A DNA stretch of 64,000 nt from Phaseolus vulgaris (Eukaryota; Streptophyta; Magnoliopsida; Fabales; Fabaceae), in contig NC_023754.2 in NCBI RefSeq assembly GCF_000499845.2, forward strand, positions 23,966,611 to 24,030,610, written 5' to 3'. The notes under the pieces are model-generated. The model made no database searches. It was not told where the DNA came from and saw only the letters and a list, made by a program, of their open reading frames with translations. The position numbers were made by a program, and so were the translations under genes. Shown here one piece after another: positions 11,040 through 24,599 of the stretch (position 1 is the first letter of the stretch; each line of letters opens with the position of its first letter).

Positions 11040-11853
11040 TTTCATTTCCGAATCTTTCTTTCTCTCTCTGTTAACATACACCCTTCACGCCCTTCTTTGT
11101 TTCCCTTTCAGAACCTTCCTCATATTTGATGCTTTGACTTACAGCACGGTGATCGATTCCCTCTCTTTCTCTCTCTGCGTTCTGCCATCAAAGTTCGAAC
11201 CTTTTTCTGATTTGGATTGATCTCATGCCGGTATTGAGTTCTGGGGTGCTGCTGTTCCTTGACCCTCTCTCCGAGTGTGAACGAAAGTTTTTCTCTTTTT
11301 GATGATTTACTGAAGTTATGTGCTGATTTCGGTTATTCAGTCTGGGATCAGTTTTGGGATTGGTTTGGTTTGGCTATGCTGTTTTGGTGGCTTTGGAAGT
11401 TTGAACAGAGGGTTCTTAGATCCTTTTGCACCTTCCCGGTGTTGAAATTTTGCAGAGTATAAAATATTTGTGTTTTTTCATGTCTGTGTCTGAACGCCAT
11501 TGAAATAGAGTGAGTCTCTTTAGCTTTTTTTTTTTTTTTTATGTTAAGTAATCTTGTGAGGGGTTGGATCAGATGTCATGCGTCCTGTGAGTTGTGACAT
11601 GAGATTTTGTAGTTAACACTTTCACAGATAAGTGTTTTTCGTTTACACGGCATCTATACTTTCCTTTTTTATAGGTTGTCTTTTTTTTAAGTCTGTGCTG
11701 GGGAATTCAGCGTTTTGTTAAGTAACATATATTCCATTCGTCAGTCGGTACTTAAACGGTTCTGGGACTCTATCTTTGAGGAAGTTTGAGGTTAGGAGTT
11801 TTTTGAGAGTAGAAGATGTTACAGGCTCAATAAGGTTCTCAAGTTGTTGACAA
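11040..11853 (+). promoter_or_regulatory. Long pyrimidine-rich leader of the NPR3/4-type gene, with uORFs
   Basis: From about 11040 the sequence is rich in tttctctctc tracts typical of plant 5' leaders, and it is unlike the AT-rich intergenic DNA. It contains short upstream reading frames, for example 11225-11302 (25 codons plus stop, beginning MPVLSSGV). A leader intron could be present, but I could not place one with confidence. Confidence 0.45.
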
Positions 11854-14800
11854 ATGGCTTATTCAGCCGAACCCTCATCTTCTTTGAGCTTTACATCATC
11901 TTCCCATTTATCAAATGGCTCAGTTAGTCACAACATATGCTCTTCTTACGTCTCTGATCCTGGACCTAACCTTGAGGTTGTCAGTTTGAGCAAGCTTAGC
12001 TCCAACTTGGAGCAGCTTTTGATTGAATCTGATTGTGATTACAGTGATGCTGACATCATTGTGGAAGGAATTCCAGTTAGTGTTCATCGATGTGTTCTTG
12101 CCTCTAGAAGTAAGTTTTTCCATGAATTATTCAAGAGAGAGAAGGGGTCATCAGAAAAAGAAGGGAAATTGAAGTATAACATGAGTGATTTGTTGCCTTA
12201 TGGCAAGGTTGGATATGAAGCCTTCCTCATATTCCTGGGCTATGTATATACTGCTAAACTCAAGCCCTCTCCAATGGAGGTGTCTACATGTGTTGACAAT
12301 GTATGTGCTCATGATGCTTGTAGACCTGCAATTAACTTTGCTGTGGAGTTGATGTATGCCTCTTCCATTTTTCAAATACCAGAGTTGGTATCCCTTTTCC
12401 AGGTATATTCTACCTCAGAAACATGCAACTTTACTTTGTTAATTTCCCAGATGATATAAGCATCCATGTACCTTAGCAAGTAATAGTGCTAGTGCCTCAA
12501 TGTATAATCATCTTTCATTTCTTGATCAAATCATTAATTACTTCTAATTTTGCAGTTGTTGATTCTAAAGGAGTATGAATTGAACTCTGTAATTAATTTA
12601 TCTTGGTTTGTTTAGGCACATGCCTTACTCCTAGCATCTCGTGCCTTGGGATTAAGCATAACACTTAGCTCTACAGTATCTTTCTAAATTAATGAATTCA
12701 TGGACTTGTGCTCTAATGCTTGGGAAATTACTTTCAAATTAATTTCACATCTAATTACTGGCATCATTCTGTCTGTTCAGGCTTAAGAATCAAGGTACTA
12801 ATTAATACTTATAATTTTGCAGCGACGTCTACTTAACTTTATAGGAAAGGCTCTTGTGGAAGATGTCATTCCAATCCTTACTGTTGCTTTCCATTGTAAA
12901 TCGAGTCAACTCATCACTCAATGTATTGATAGGGTGGCCAGATCAGACCTTGACCAGATTTCAGTTGACAAAGAGCTTCCCCATGAACTCTCAGGGAAAG
13001 TTAAATTGCTTCGCCATAACCCTCAGCAAGAAGTTGAAAATGATGCCTCTGCACTGGATGCTTTGTCTCTAAAACGAATCACTAGAATACACAAGGCACT
13101 GGACTCAGATGATGTTGAGCTTGTTAAACTTCTTTTAAATGAGTCAGAGATTACTTTAGATGAAGCCCATGCTCTCCATTATGCTGCTGCCTATTGTGAC
13201 CCCAAGGTTGTCTCTGAGGTGCTTGGTTTGGGGCTGGCTAATGTCAATCTTCGGAATTCTCGGGGCTACTCGGTGCTTCATATTGCTGCCATGCGTAGAG
13301 AGCCCTCCATCATAGTATCCCTACTCACGAAAGGGGCTTGTGCATCAGATTTGACTTTTGACGGTCAGAGTGCTGTTAGTATTTGTAGAAGGTTGACAAG
13401 GCCAAAGGATTATCATGCAAAAACAGAACAGGGAAAAGAAACAAACAAAGATCGGATATGCATCGATGTTCTTGAAAGAGAAATGCGGAGGAATCCACTT
13501 GCTGGGGATGCCTGTATCTCTTCCCATACTATGGCTGATGACCTCCACATGAAACTACTATACCTTGAAAACAGAGGTATGATGACCTCCGCATGAAACT
13601 ACTATGTTCATTTACTTCTTGCTTGTGTTCTATATATTGTTGTCATGGTTCCAGCATCTATGTTTTAAAATGCTTTGCTTTTTGTGCCTTGGAATGGAAA
13701 TTCTCCGAACTTGTGTCACTGAGTACAGGAAATAGTAAAGATATTGTTTCTCATTGTTAGATTCTTCTTTTCTTTTCTTTCTCTTACGAATAATTTTCTC
13801 CTCTGGACGTGTTGGTAATCAAGGATCTTGCTTTTCCTTTTTGAGGAACATTTTGTGTGCAAAACATCCCCTGCAAACTACATATTTATGAATTATTAGG
13901 TTTTGTGTTCTTGACTCCTTTTGTTATTGGACTTCAGGACTTACCAGTTCATTTTTACTGTTTAATTTGTATTGTAAACTATGTAATGCATAAGGACTGT
14001 TAGGTTAGGCTTTAGATAACTTAAAAGCCACGCTGACTTTATGTAATATATAGAATGTGACTGTTTAGGATTTTGAACTGAGGGGTTCTTTTTAATTCTT
14101 TGGCAAATGAAATAAGATTAGAAACAAAAGGCATGCTATTTGTTAAAGGAGTTTATGTGTGCTTTAGATTCTAATGTTTAACTGGTTTACTGTGTTTATG
14201 TGACTTTTTTTTATGCTCAAACCCTCAAAAAAGTAAATATTGCTCTCTACTGCAGTGGCATTTGCAAGACTTTTCTTCCCTTCAGAAGCCAAACTAGCCA
14301 TGGACATTGCGCATGCTGAGACAACATCTGAGTTTGCTGGTCTCTCTGCATCAAACCCAAAAATTTCAAATGGCAACTTGAGGGAGGTTGATCTCAATGA
14401 AACTCCCATAGTGCAAAATAAGAGACTTCTTTCTAGAATGGAAGCCCTTATGAAGACAGGTAATTACAGTCTTTATAAAGTTAGATCTCAATTTCCTTTT
14501 GCTATTTGTTGTAATTAAGCAGTGTTTTCTTTTTCAATATATCATTTGATGTGAATCAACAAGGGAGAATTTGTTTTAGTGATGCTCTTGACATGTGTAT
14601 CTGTCATTCAAATTCGTAGCCAGTTGGGTAGTGAGATCACTTCTGTTTCATGCATGTTCTATTCTGGTTGTGTACATTCTTTGTAAGCTTTCATTCATTA
14701 CTCTAAATACTCAGCTTTCATTCAACAATATTTTTCTTATTCAATAATACATTTTATGATTAAAAAAATCTAGTGGCTTGTATCTGGGCATTTAATCAAG

Positions 14801-15464
14801 TGCAGATTTTTGGATGTTTATTTTCAATTTTGTCTGTGTGGTGATTGATGGACAAGTTTTTAAAATAACTGATAACACAAGTCCTTATATGTAGTGCTTG
14901 ATTTAGAAAGGTTATATAAAGTCTACTACTTGATTTTGTTGTCACTTTTCAACCTCGTACTCCTCATCTATAAATTTATGTTGTTCTTTTAAGAGAATGA
15001 GAACATGTACAAAGACTACTGCAGAGTAAATTACTTTACCTGAATCTGAGTTTATAGAAACTGGTTTTAAAGAACTAAACAAGCACATTTGTTTCTAACT
15101 TGGTTACAGAAATCTTATCTGTTTGTTTTTTTTGTAAATTTGTACCCAGTTGGATAATGTTTCTGACTATATGTTGTATGTTGTGGTGGTGGTGACAGTG
15201 AAAATGGGGCGGCGCTACTTCCCACACTGCTCAGATGTGCTGGACAAGTTCATGGAGGATGACCTACCTGACTTGTTTTATCTTGAAAAGGGTACTCAAG
15301 AAGAGCAGAGAATCAAAAGAACACGGTTCATAGAGCTTAAAGATGATGTCCACAAGGCCTTCAGCAAGGACAAGACCGAGTTTAGCCGCTCTGGCATTTC
15401 ATCTTCATCTTCCTCATCCTCCCTCAAAGATTCTGTTGTACATTACAAAGCTAGGAAAGTGTAA
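11854..15464 (+). CDS. NPR3: NPR3/NPR4-type salicylic acid receptor, BTB-ankyrin protein (four exons)
   Basis: Exons 11854-12402, 12823-13576, 14256-14459 and 15199-15464 join in frame (phases 0, 1, 1) to 590 residues, the usual length. Order: Ser-rich N-terminus; BTB/POZ domain (about 65-190, YSDADIIVEGIPVSVHRCVL); C2HC zinc motif with Cys146, Cys151, His153 and Cys156; ankyrin repeats (about 265-370, DEAHALHYAAAYCDPKVV, GYSVLHIAAMRREPSII); C-terminal NPR1-like domain from LYLENRVAFARLFFPSEAK. A VDLNETP motif in exon 3 is the EAR-like repression motif described for NPR3 and NPR4, which separates this gene from NPR1. NPR3/4 bind salicylic acid, act with TGA factors as transcriptional co-repressors and serve as CUL3 adaptors. 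The four-exon structure matches the family. The choice between NPR3 and NPR4 is not resolved; the symbol marks the clade. The start is the first ATG and an upstream in-frame extension is absent. Confidence 0.93.
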
Positions 15465-18124
15465 CAGTAAAACCATACATAGCAGTTTTTGATTTTGACA
15501 TACATATTATATATAGTGCAAATTCTGAAGCTCAAGCTCATCATTCCCTTCCCACCAACTCATCTGTAAAATTGTGAAACAAGGAGGTGATGTCTTGTGT
15601 AATCAACACCAGTGTTTTCAAAATAATTTCATATGCTTTATGCTCGTAATTTTTTAAGATTCTCTTATTCTGCATTCTTTTTTAAGATTGTGTTGTGTTA
15701 CCACTGAAACTTCTAGAAGTAAATTTAAGTTAAAAAAGAACATAATTAATCAAAATTACGTTTAACATGTAAGAAAAGATCCAAACAAACAAAATGCAAT
15801 TGTTCTCGATGATGGATGTGAATATAAAATTTGTAGAATGTCATTATAACGCACTTCAGAAAAGTTTCTTTGATACCACCATTAACATAAATTTAACAAC
15901 TGCGAATTGAATGGAAAAATGTTTTGACTATTTAATATATTACAAAATTTTAATAGAGACCAAATTTAAAAATAACCAAAATTTATAAGGTAGGTAAAAC
16001 TTAATTAGGCCTTGAGTAAATAAGCTTTTGCTAACTTCAAGATTACAGATTAAATTATTCGAAAATATGTTGACCCAGTTCAAATTAATATTTTTTTCCT
16101 TGTTAATAGAGTTTAATTGTTAATCAATGGTATGCTATATTATTTTGATTAATTCAATTTTCTTATAAACTGAGAAATGCCTACAGTTTATTAATCTAGT
16201 CAATAATTAAATTATAACATAAATACATATTAAAAAAAATAATTGTTGATAGTATTAAACACTTTATCATCCTTTCATTCTAAAAATAAATATTGTGAGA
16301 AAAATATGCTGACTAATATAGATTGTGATATTAATAAAGTAATAAAAAGTGGAAATTTTTTGTTGAAAAGTGTTATCAAAGTGATCCCACTCAAATTCTT
16401 AATCACTTGCACTATCATTTCAAATAATTTTATTATTATTATTAAATCAATACTTTAGAACACTTTTAAACGGGATTAAGAAAAAAAAACACAAACAAAA
16501 GAGAAGCCAAAATAGGAAGTATCAGAAGTGAGCATTAACTAAAGCCACTATCTGCATGAAGGACCACGAGAACCATCACCACCCATGCTTCGTAGCAGAA
16601 TATAAAGTGATAAATAACTGATTAGAGAATCAACTATAAAAAGTTTAGTGAGAGGTTCTAAATAATAGTTTTAAATTAGTTCTTTTTGGTAGTACTGAAA
16701 TCAAATTTTTTTTTTTGTTAAAATCGCTAATTGACGCAAAAGTACTTTTCTGTATGCTATACATAAGTTATAGAATTAGCAAGTGAGTGTATAGAAAAAC
16801 AAAATCTAATAGTGAGGTCAAACAAGACAGCATCAGAGACCAGTAACTAAAGCCACTATCTGCGGGAAAAACCAGCAGAAAGACACATGCCATAGACATC
16901 ACTCGTAACAGGAACATTAAACAGTACCAAGTTAAATAAAGGGTACTGTGTTGTTAATGAAAAAAACAATAACTGATAATTAAAATAGTATTTTTGGTAG
17001 TCATAAAATACTGTTTAACTGCTATTGTTGAATGGCACAGATGTACTTACCATGCGCATGGTCTAATTAAACAAACAAGGCAATTTGCAATTGCAAGTGA
17101 CTCTTGTTTAGGAATGTGGTGACAGTTTCACTCACATGAGTAAGGTGGTCCAAAGGGGTATTTGCTTTTTACAGATCAAAACATTGTAATTTAGAAATGG
17201 AAAATTTCATTTTTGGAACCACTCTTAACATATACATCTATCCTACAACGATTTTATAGAGTAAAATAATATTATAATAAAATAATAAAGTAATAATTCT
17301 TTTGGATATTAAATGAATGCATATGTATATGGTGTCAACCTTGGAAACATAGAAACATGGTTATTTTTAACGGAAGTAGTGGATGTTCTAGAAGCTTTTG
17401 CTTTGATTCAATTAAAAGCTTGACCATGAGTTACATCTAAGTCACAGTTTGCGAATTTTTCCTTTTCTAATTGGTATATAGATCCGTTGATTTGTATGAG
17501 AATGATCTCATGACGTATTCATTCAAGCTGTTTGACTGTTTCCTTAGATGTCTTCCTCTGTGTTAGCTAGGAGAGTTATGTTTTGACAAACTTTGGAGTA
17601 AGTCTTGTGATGAAGATTATGGGTAACTTCTTATATAAGGGTTGAATCACCCCTAAATGATTCATATTTATTTATTGTTTATTATCGATAAAAAAAAATC
17701 ATAATTTTAACCTTAAGGACAAAAATGTAAATTTATCAGTTTCAATTATGATTTGAAGTTTCATAAACAAAATTGTAAATTAACAATTTCATCAGTTTCA
17801 ATTATGACATGAAGTTTCATAAACTTTCTCATCATTCTCACTTTCTTCACTTTTCATTGGTCCAAACAATCTTAATTTTCACCTCTTTACCTCTCAAATT
17901 CATCTTTTTCCTCTCTCTCATATCCATCATCAAATCCAAGCAAAGCCTAAAGATTCACCGTTCACCAAATCCAACCCTTTCTTTGTCTTCATTGCTGTGC
18001 CTCTTTTCTGCTCTAGCTGTCACTGTTTTATTTCTTATATTTGTTTCGTTCGAGTTCCAAGAATGTCATTGAAGCTCTTCTTGCTTCATACTTCTCTTTC
18101 AACTCATTTCTCATTCACCATCGT
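15465..18124. other. Intergenic; 3' flank of the NPR3/4-type gene and leader of the LIN-like gene
   Basis: The first 200 bases are probably 3' UTR. A 20-bp phrase (taactaaagccactatctgc) occurs at 16536-16555 and again at 16844-16863. A 34-bp direct repeat lies at 17735-17824. From about 17825 to 18124 the DNA is C/T-rich and is likely the 5' leader of the next gene. No other gene was recognised. Confidence 0.55.
17735..17824. repeat. 34-bp direct repeat upstream of the LIN-like gene
   Basis: Copies at 17735-17768 and 17791-17824 share atcagtttcaattatga and tgaagtttcataaac with two mismatches. The copies are 56 bp apart, start to start. They sit 300-390 bp before the start codon of the downstream gene. 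Confidence 0.85.
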
Positions 18125-21100
18125 ATGGCTCCCTTTGGAGAATATTCTGCCCAATGTCCAACCCCAAAGAGGCCTAAACACAAACTTGCACAACATGAGA
18201 AAAAACCACTTCCTGCATACATCTGTCATGATCCAAAAGGCCTTCGTTCACCTAAGCACAAGGCAGAGAAGGATTCAGCCAAAAGTGTGTCTTCTTCTCA
18301 ACACAAAAGGGTTGGTTCTGCCTCGGAAAGATCAAATTTTAAGTCACTGGTGTCAGCAGATTCAACAAGGGTAGGACCCTTGATGGATGAAGTTGCCATT
18401 GGAGCAGTGATTGCTGTCCTCAGTGGTTACATAGGAAGATATGTGAAAGATGATCTTTTCAGGAAAACAATCCGAGAGAAGTGTAGTTCTCTCTTGGACA
18501 AAAGAAGAAGAAAGGATTCAGGTGATGAGGTTATTGTGAACATGGAATTGGGTATGAAGAAAGTTGACAGATTAGTAGAAAGTCAAGGAACAATGGAACA
18601 GACGAGGATGATTAAAAGGTTAAGGAATTCCATTGAGCTTTTAACCGTTGTTGCTACTTCGAATTCTAAAACTTCCAGGGACGCTTCAACTTTTGGTGTG
18701 TCAAATTCACATCTCTCAGCTTGTGCTCAACTGTACCTGGCAATAGCTTACAAGCTGCAGAAAAATGATAGAGTTTCCTCCAAGCATTTACTGCAAGTGT
18801 TTTGTGATTCTCCAAGTTTTGCTCGAACCTACTTGCTTCCTGACCTTTGGGAGCATTTGTTTCTTCCCCATCTTCTCCATGTCAAAATTTGGTACAACAC
18901 TGGGCTTGAGCTCTTTTCAAATGAAGCTCATGGTGAGAAGGAACAGAAAATGAAGGTGCACAACAAAGTTTACAAAGAAAAGATTGATAGTGGGACTATT
19001 CTGTTTGCTGAGTATTACAAGCAATGGCTTAAAGTTGGGGCCAGTGAGCCACCTCTTCCTAATGTCTCTTTGCCATCAAGGCCAAGTTACAGATTATCAA
19101 GAAGGTCTTCAGATTCTTTTGTTTCAAATTCCTCAATCAACCAAAACTTGTAAGTGATATGAACATCTTACATTCACCACCACAACCATCTTTCTGTCAG
19201 AAACAAATATGTGCAATTTGTAGTTATGAATGTGATTTTATGTTTATGGTTTTCTTCAACAGATACAAGACAGTGTTCGGCTCCAACCTAGAGAAACAAC
19301 CTTCTGGTCTTGGTGACAAAACTGGAGTGTTGAGAATTACTACAGGCCAAGAGATTGATGAAAAGTTGTATGAAGATGAATTAAAAAGCAGTTCAGTTCA
19401 GGTTATCTTCCGTGCTTTCAATTCATAGATGGAAACCGTCTTATTCAAATTACAGAATTTCATTTCTGATGTAATCTCCTTACTTTTTACAGAAAGGCGA
19501 TGTATTTGTTGGAAGATCAAGTCAACTTGGCAAGAATCAAGCTCAATTATGGCCGGCGTCGCAGAGATTGGACTATTTTCAGTGTCTTTCATGCAGATTC
19601 ATGCCAAAGGAAAGCTTCGACAACAGCAACCGTAGACCCAAGAATGCTTCAACTGTTTTTTCAAGAGACTTTGTTGGAGCTATTACAACCATAGGTTCAT
19701 CAGATATTCTAAGTGACTGTGAATTCGCTATTCGTGTGATTACCAAAGCGTGGTTGAACTCTCCTGGTGATCCTCTAATTGAAGAAGCACTAACACGGCC
19801 TAGTGTAGTTGAAGCTATGCTTGAGGTGTTATTTTCCTCAACAAATGATGAGATTCTTGAATTGATCATATCAATTTTAGCAGAGTTAATAGGAAGGAAT
19901 GGTGCAATTAAACAAATTATACTGAACTCCGATCCTCAACTAGAAATATTTGTGAGGCTTCTAAGAAGCGCTAGTCTATTTCTAAAGGCTGCAATTCTGC
20001 TTTATCTGTCACAACCAAAGGCAAAGCAGATGCTATCTTCAGAATGGGTGCCATTAATACTTCGAGTGCTGGAATTTGGAGACAAATTCCAGACCCTCTT
20101 CACAGTACAATGCAGTCCTCAAGTGGCAGCATTTTATGTTTTGGACCAACTTCTTACTGGTTTTGATGAAGACAAGAACTTAGAAAATGCCAGGCAAGTT
20201 CTTTCACTTGGGGGATTGACCCTTCTAATGACAAGGATCGAAGGAGAGGTCCACGAGAGAAACAATGCTGCTATGATAATTTCATGTTGCATTCGTGCCG
20301 AAGGAAGCTGTAGAAATTTCTTAGCTGACAACATAAACAAGACTTCATTACTTGAACTCATTGTTGTTGGGAGTAAACAAAATTCCAGTGGCTATGCCTT
20401 GTCTGTGCTAGCCGAGTTGCTCTACCTTGATAGGTATGCGCTTGTCACTTACCTTTCTACATTTTCTTTTTCTTGGTCTGAAATGTTAAGAGGACTTAAA
20501 TTTCATACCAGAGGAACGAAGACTTTAAATTTCTTAAAAGGGCTAAAAGATGGATGGGGTGGCATAAACGTAATGCACGTTTTCTTCATTTACCTTGAGA
20601 AGGCTCCACCTGAAGAACGCCCTATAGTTGCAGTAATATTGTTGCTGCTTGATCTTATGGTAATTCTTTTTCATTCAACTTACTTTATGGAAATATTGGT
20701 TATGGACAATGGTCTAAGTTCTGTGAATTTCATTATTTTCTAGAAGGTAACTTGTAGCTTCTCTATGATTCTATATTAAATTGATTTACCTGTCTTGAAG
20801 AGTTCACAAATGCAATAGCAGTTGTGTTGCAGGAAGATCCTTTCCAGGGAAGCTTATATAGATCAGAAGCAATCCAGGCACTTGTAGCAGCTTTGAATTG
20901 TCAAACATGTAATGATAGAGTACAACAGCAATCAGCCCGAGCTCTATACCTGTTAGGAGGTCACTTTTCTCATTCAGGGGAATCATTAATGGAAAAATCT
21001 CTTTTACAAAAAGCAGGTTTCAGAGAAATTTGCTTTGAAGCCTCATATCCAGCCACGGATAATGTTGTTTATGATTCAATTCACCAGGTAAACTTTGGTT

Positions 21101-22014
21101 AAAAGACTGTAGTTTAATTAGGATTCACTAACAGTGTATATATGGTAGGATCTTGACTCAGTAATCACTTTAAAAGTCTTATCTACTATGATTTCTAATT
21201 GAACAACAGCATAAAAATCTTCACACAAGTAAAAACTACAATCATGCATTATTGTTTGTCTTTGCTCCATATATGAGAGCTTGCTTCTAGTACTTACTGT
21301 TTCTGTTTTGAGCTCATCAAAATTCTTGATTGGTTATGTCACTTGTTAGAATGTGGAGGAGGAGGAAGCAGAAAGTTGGCAAAAAAGAAAAGCCAGTGTC
21401 TTGTTCAAAAATGGAAATAAGAATTTATTATCAGCACTTGCAGATACCATAGCCAATGGAATCCCTTGTTTAGCACGAGCAAGCCTGATAACCATTTCAT
21501 GGATGAGCAGCTACCTCAATTTAATTGAAGATACGATGTTGCCACCAATGGCTTTCTCAATCTTAAGACAACAATTACTACAATCCTTGAATTATGATAA
21601 AGATGTTGAGGAAAGAGTGCTAGCATCATATTCATTGCTATATCTTGTCAAATATTCAGGTATATATGAAAACTTTTTACCATCTCCTAAGCTATACCAA
21701 ACTCTCCTTTTCTCCCACACTTTATCTTTTTCATCATGGTGTCTTCCATGAAAATAAATGTACGTAAATCGATAAATTTTGAATTACATGGTACTGGTGT
21801 AAAACATTTTTTATACTGTTCATAAAAATATAGCTGCATAACAGGTTCTTATTGTAAAGTTTAATGTCCTTTTTTGAATTTTGTTCATTTTCATTTGTCC
21901 TTGCTATCAGGATGTGTCTCCGCCGTACCATCTTTGGACAAAGACTCACTCACACATCTCAGAAATCTCTCCCTAGTGACTTGGACGGCCAACGAGCTCA
22001 TCGCAATCTTCTAA
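18125..22014 (+). CDS. LIN/CERBERUS-related armadillo-fold protein lacking U-box and WD40 (seven exons)
   Basis: Exons 18125-19149, 19263-19401, 19493-20433, 20512-20659, 20833-21087, 21350-21659 and 21911-22014 join in frame to 973 residues. A basic, low-complexity N-terminus (about 1-85) is followed by a helical LIN-type N-terminal domain (from about 87, MDEVAIGAVIAVLSGYI) and a long armadillo-like region (about 430-970) with LIN-family blocks such as DPQLEIFVRLLRSASLFLK, MLSSEWVPLILRVLEFGD and KAPPEERPIVAVILLLLD. In legume LIN/CERBERUS, an E3 ligase needed for rhizobial infection, a U-box follows the N-terminal region and WD40 repeats form the C-terminus. Neither is visible here, and the protein stops after the armadillo part (LVTWTANELIAIF). 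It may therefore be a scaffold rather than a ligase. Intron 4 (20434-20511, 78 nt) is in frame and stop-free. The upstream frame is open without an ATG until 18125, so I chose that start. Confidence 0.85.
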
Positions 22015-23325
22015 AAAAGAAGCTTGAAATTGAGACAATGATTAGCAAGAAGCTTCATTTTGTTGAATCTTCCAATGTTCTTTCTTTTTGATAATATAAG
22101 TGAGATTGTACTCATCCTTGTCTTGTATAGTTGATTAGCTTGAAAGGGAATATATTTGTACTAAAGGAAACGTAATATCTGCTTTATTCAAGATAACTTA
22201 TGATTTCACTTTCTCAAAAGCTTGTCTAGCCAAATGTACTACTGAAGAAATAAGGGAACACAAGAGTGTCTAAAAGTGACTTTAGTTTAGTGCATTTAGG
22301 ATATGTTTGGACAACTTTCTCCATAAATACTTCTGGAAGAGAAAAAAGAGAAGATAAAATGAAATAAGTTTTTAGATCAGTTACTAAGAAGTGAATTTTA
22401 AGTGTTGACGTGAGATCTTCAAATATAAGTTAAAATCTCTTTAAAAGTGTTGAAACATGCAACTTGGCATAGATAACAAAATTTGTACTAATGGCACATT
22501 GTCCTGTATTCACCCCCTCACGTGGTTAACAGAGGAAATAGAAGACAAAAGATTGAACTTCAAATTTTATTTTATGTGTTTACACATGGATAACAAGTTA
22601 TCTCTTACTCAGTTCTTCATGTGCAACTGTTTGTTCCAGACTGCAACATGCTGAGCATCCATCTCTTCTTATAAACAGAATCTGTTGAATAAAATAAAAT
22701 CTTCATTTCTTGTCAAGAATAGCAGACAAACTGCATCAAATAATTTGACACATAATTGGATCATTCATTATAAGAAACCAATTTGGAGGGAACAGTTCTT
22801 TAATTTTTTCGTAAGCTCCAACCTGAAAAATTGGCCTTCTAACATGACATGACCATTTGAAATTGTATCAATACCTACATGTAATTATTGATAATGCACT
22901 TGTTGGAAATGAAATTTCAATTATCATTGAAAAAAACCATCTTCAATAGAAGCATTTGAGAACATCTACATCTAACTTTCAACCAAAGCTATATAGACCA
23001 AATAATTATTCTCTTTCACTTGAGTGATATATTTGAGTGGAAACAACTAACATGGTGTGCACTTGTACATTTGTCATCCATCATTATTTAATTATGATGC
23101 CCCCACAAGGATGACAAATATTACTTCATTACAAAGGACTCACAATCAACAACTTAGTGTTATCTTCCCCTTCTCCTAACAAAATTTCAAGCTCTCTCCA
23201 TTCATAATTAATAACTAACCTTTGTTTAACTAAACTTCTACTCACCATCCAAAGATATAACTATTTATCTACCTTGAGAATGTTTTTATGTAATATAAGT
23301 TTGATTATTGAAACAAAAATAATAT

Positions 23326-23595
23326 TAGTGGACTTTAAGTCTAATTCAACCTCATGAAACCGGCTCAATGAAGTGAGGTTTGCACCCACTTATATACTAT
23401 GAAAGACTTTAATCTCTAGTCGATGTGAGATCTCTAACAATTTATACTATAACTTATGATAACTAACCAAACATGTCATTAATTTGTTGATATGTAGTAA
23501 TATGAAGAAGTGAACTTTCAACCTTATAAAATCGAATAATAAAATGAGATTTACACTCTTTTATATACTATATTTATAATTAATATAATATCTCC
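23326..23595 (+). repeat. Two TRIM-like repeat copies, the second degenerate
   Basis: The first copy (about 23326-23440) reads ggactttaagtctaattc, then aaaccggctcaatgaagtg, then cacccacttatatactatg, and ends ctctagtcgatgtgagat. The second (about 23505-23595) keeps the order in weaker form (gaagtgaactttcaacc, tttacactcttttatatac). They match the inverted copy at 10066-10178. Confidence 0.6.
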
Positions 23596-24599
23596 AAATA
23601 ACATTGATGACATGTAAATTGGTATGATATATCCTTTTCTTGAGTCCTCAAGCATGATTCAATTGGGGGACCCCAATGCATTTAGGCAAGTGTGTTGATT
23701 GGACCAAAAGACATTGCATAAATAAATGTTACATATATGTGACTTGTGTTGATTTTGCTATAAGTTGGCAGCCATTATGATAATGGGCAGGGCCCCAAAA
23801 CGTTTCTTGCATTGTCCTCTAATGCATATGGGAGAAACCCATTCCTACTAAAAACAGCATCACTGCAAAAGAAGATAGCAATCCAAGCCACACCATTAGA
23901 GGAAGTGCATCAACAATATCCATGGTCCCCTTTCTTCCCTCCTCCCACTGTTCACGTCATCACGTGCACTCTTTATTGCACTTTTTTTGTATGCAATGTT
24001 CGAATAATAATGTTACGTGAAACCTTGGACTATATATCAACCACACTTCAAGATCACCTCAAGAACATGCTATCTAAGAGAATATAAAGGAGGGACCACA
24101 AATTGCATATGGTTAAGACAAATCTTGAAAAAATAATTGTGAATTGCTGAGTTTAAACTCGTGTAAGATTCCTTTTGGAATCGCGTAATGTAGCCGTTTG
24201 AATCATTAAAAACCATTGCCTATTGTTGTTGAAATGGCCGAAGGTTAACATGAATGAATTTGTTTATTATGTGTTTTTTGAGAGCTTAAAAAGTTTCCGT
24301 GACTATTAAGATAACTATTGGAAAACTCGTCATATAAGAGAATTTCGCAACAAGTGTTAGGGAATTAATGGACTTCGTTTGGAAAGTTGTGGATATGGTA
24401 TCACTTGCTTCCCACCGAGAGAGGGAACCACCTTAATCATGAAGAGAGCCAAAGAAGAGGTGGATTCATGGTCCCCTTACTTTATATATTTTAAAAAAAA
24501 CAAAATCATTATTTTGATTTATTTACTGATATGACGGATCGATACGCTGACGTAACTCGGTCTCCCTGACCAAGCTGACCGAAATACCCACGAACGACC

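Noticed and set aside
23812..24087. Open frame of 91 codons around 23.8-24.1 kb
   Set aside because: There is no family likeness, no flanking exons in phase, and the local sequence looks like promoter or repeat DNA (cacgtcatcacgtgc).
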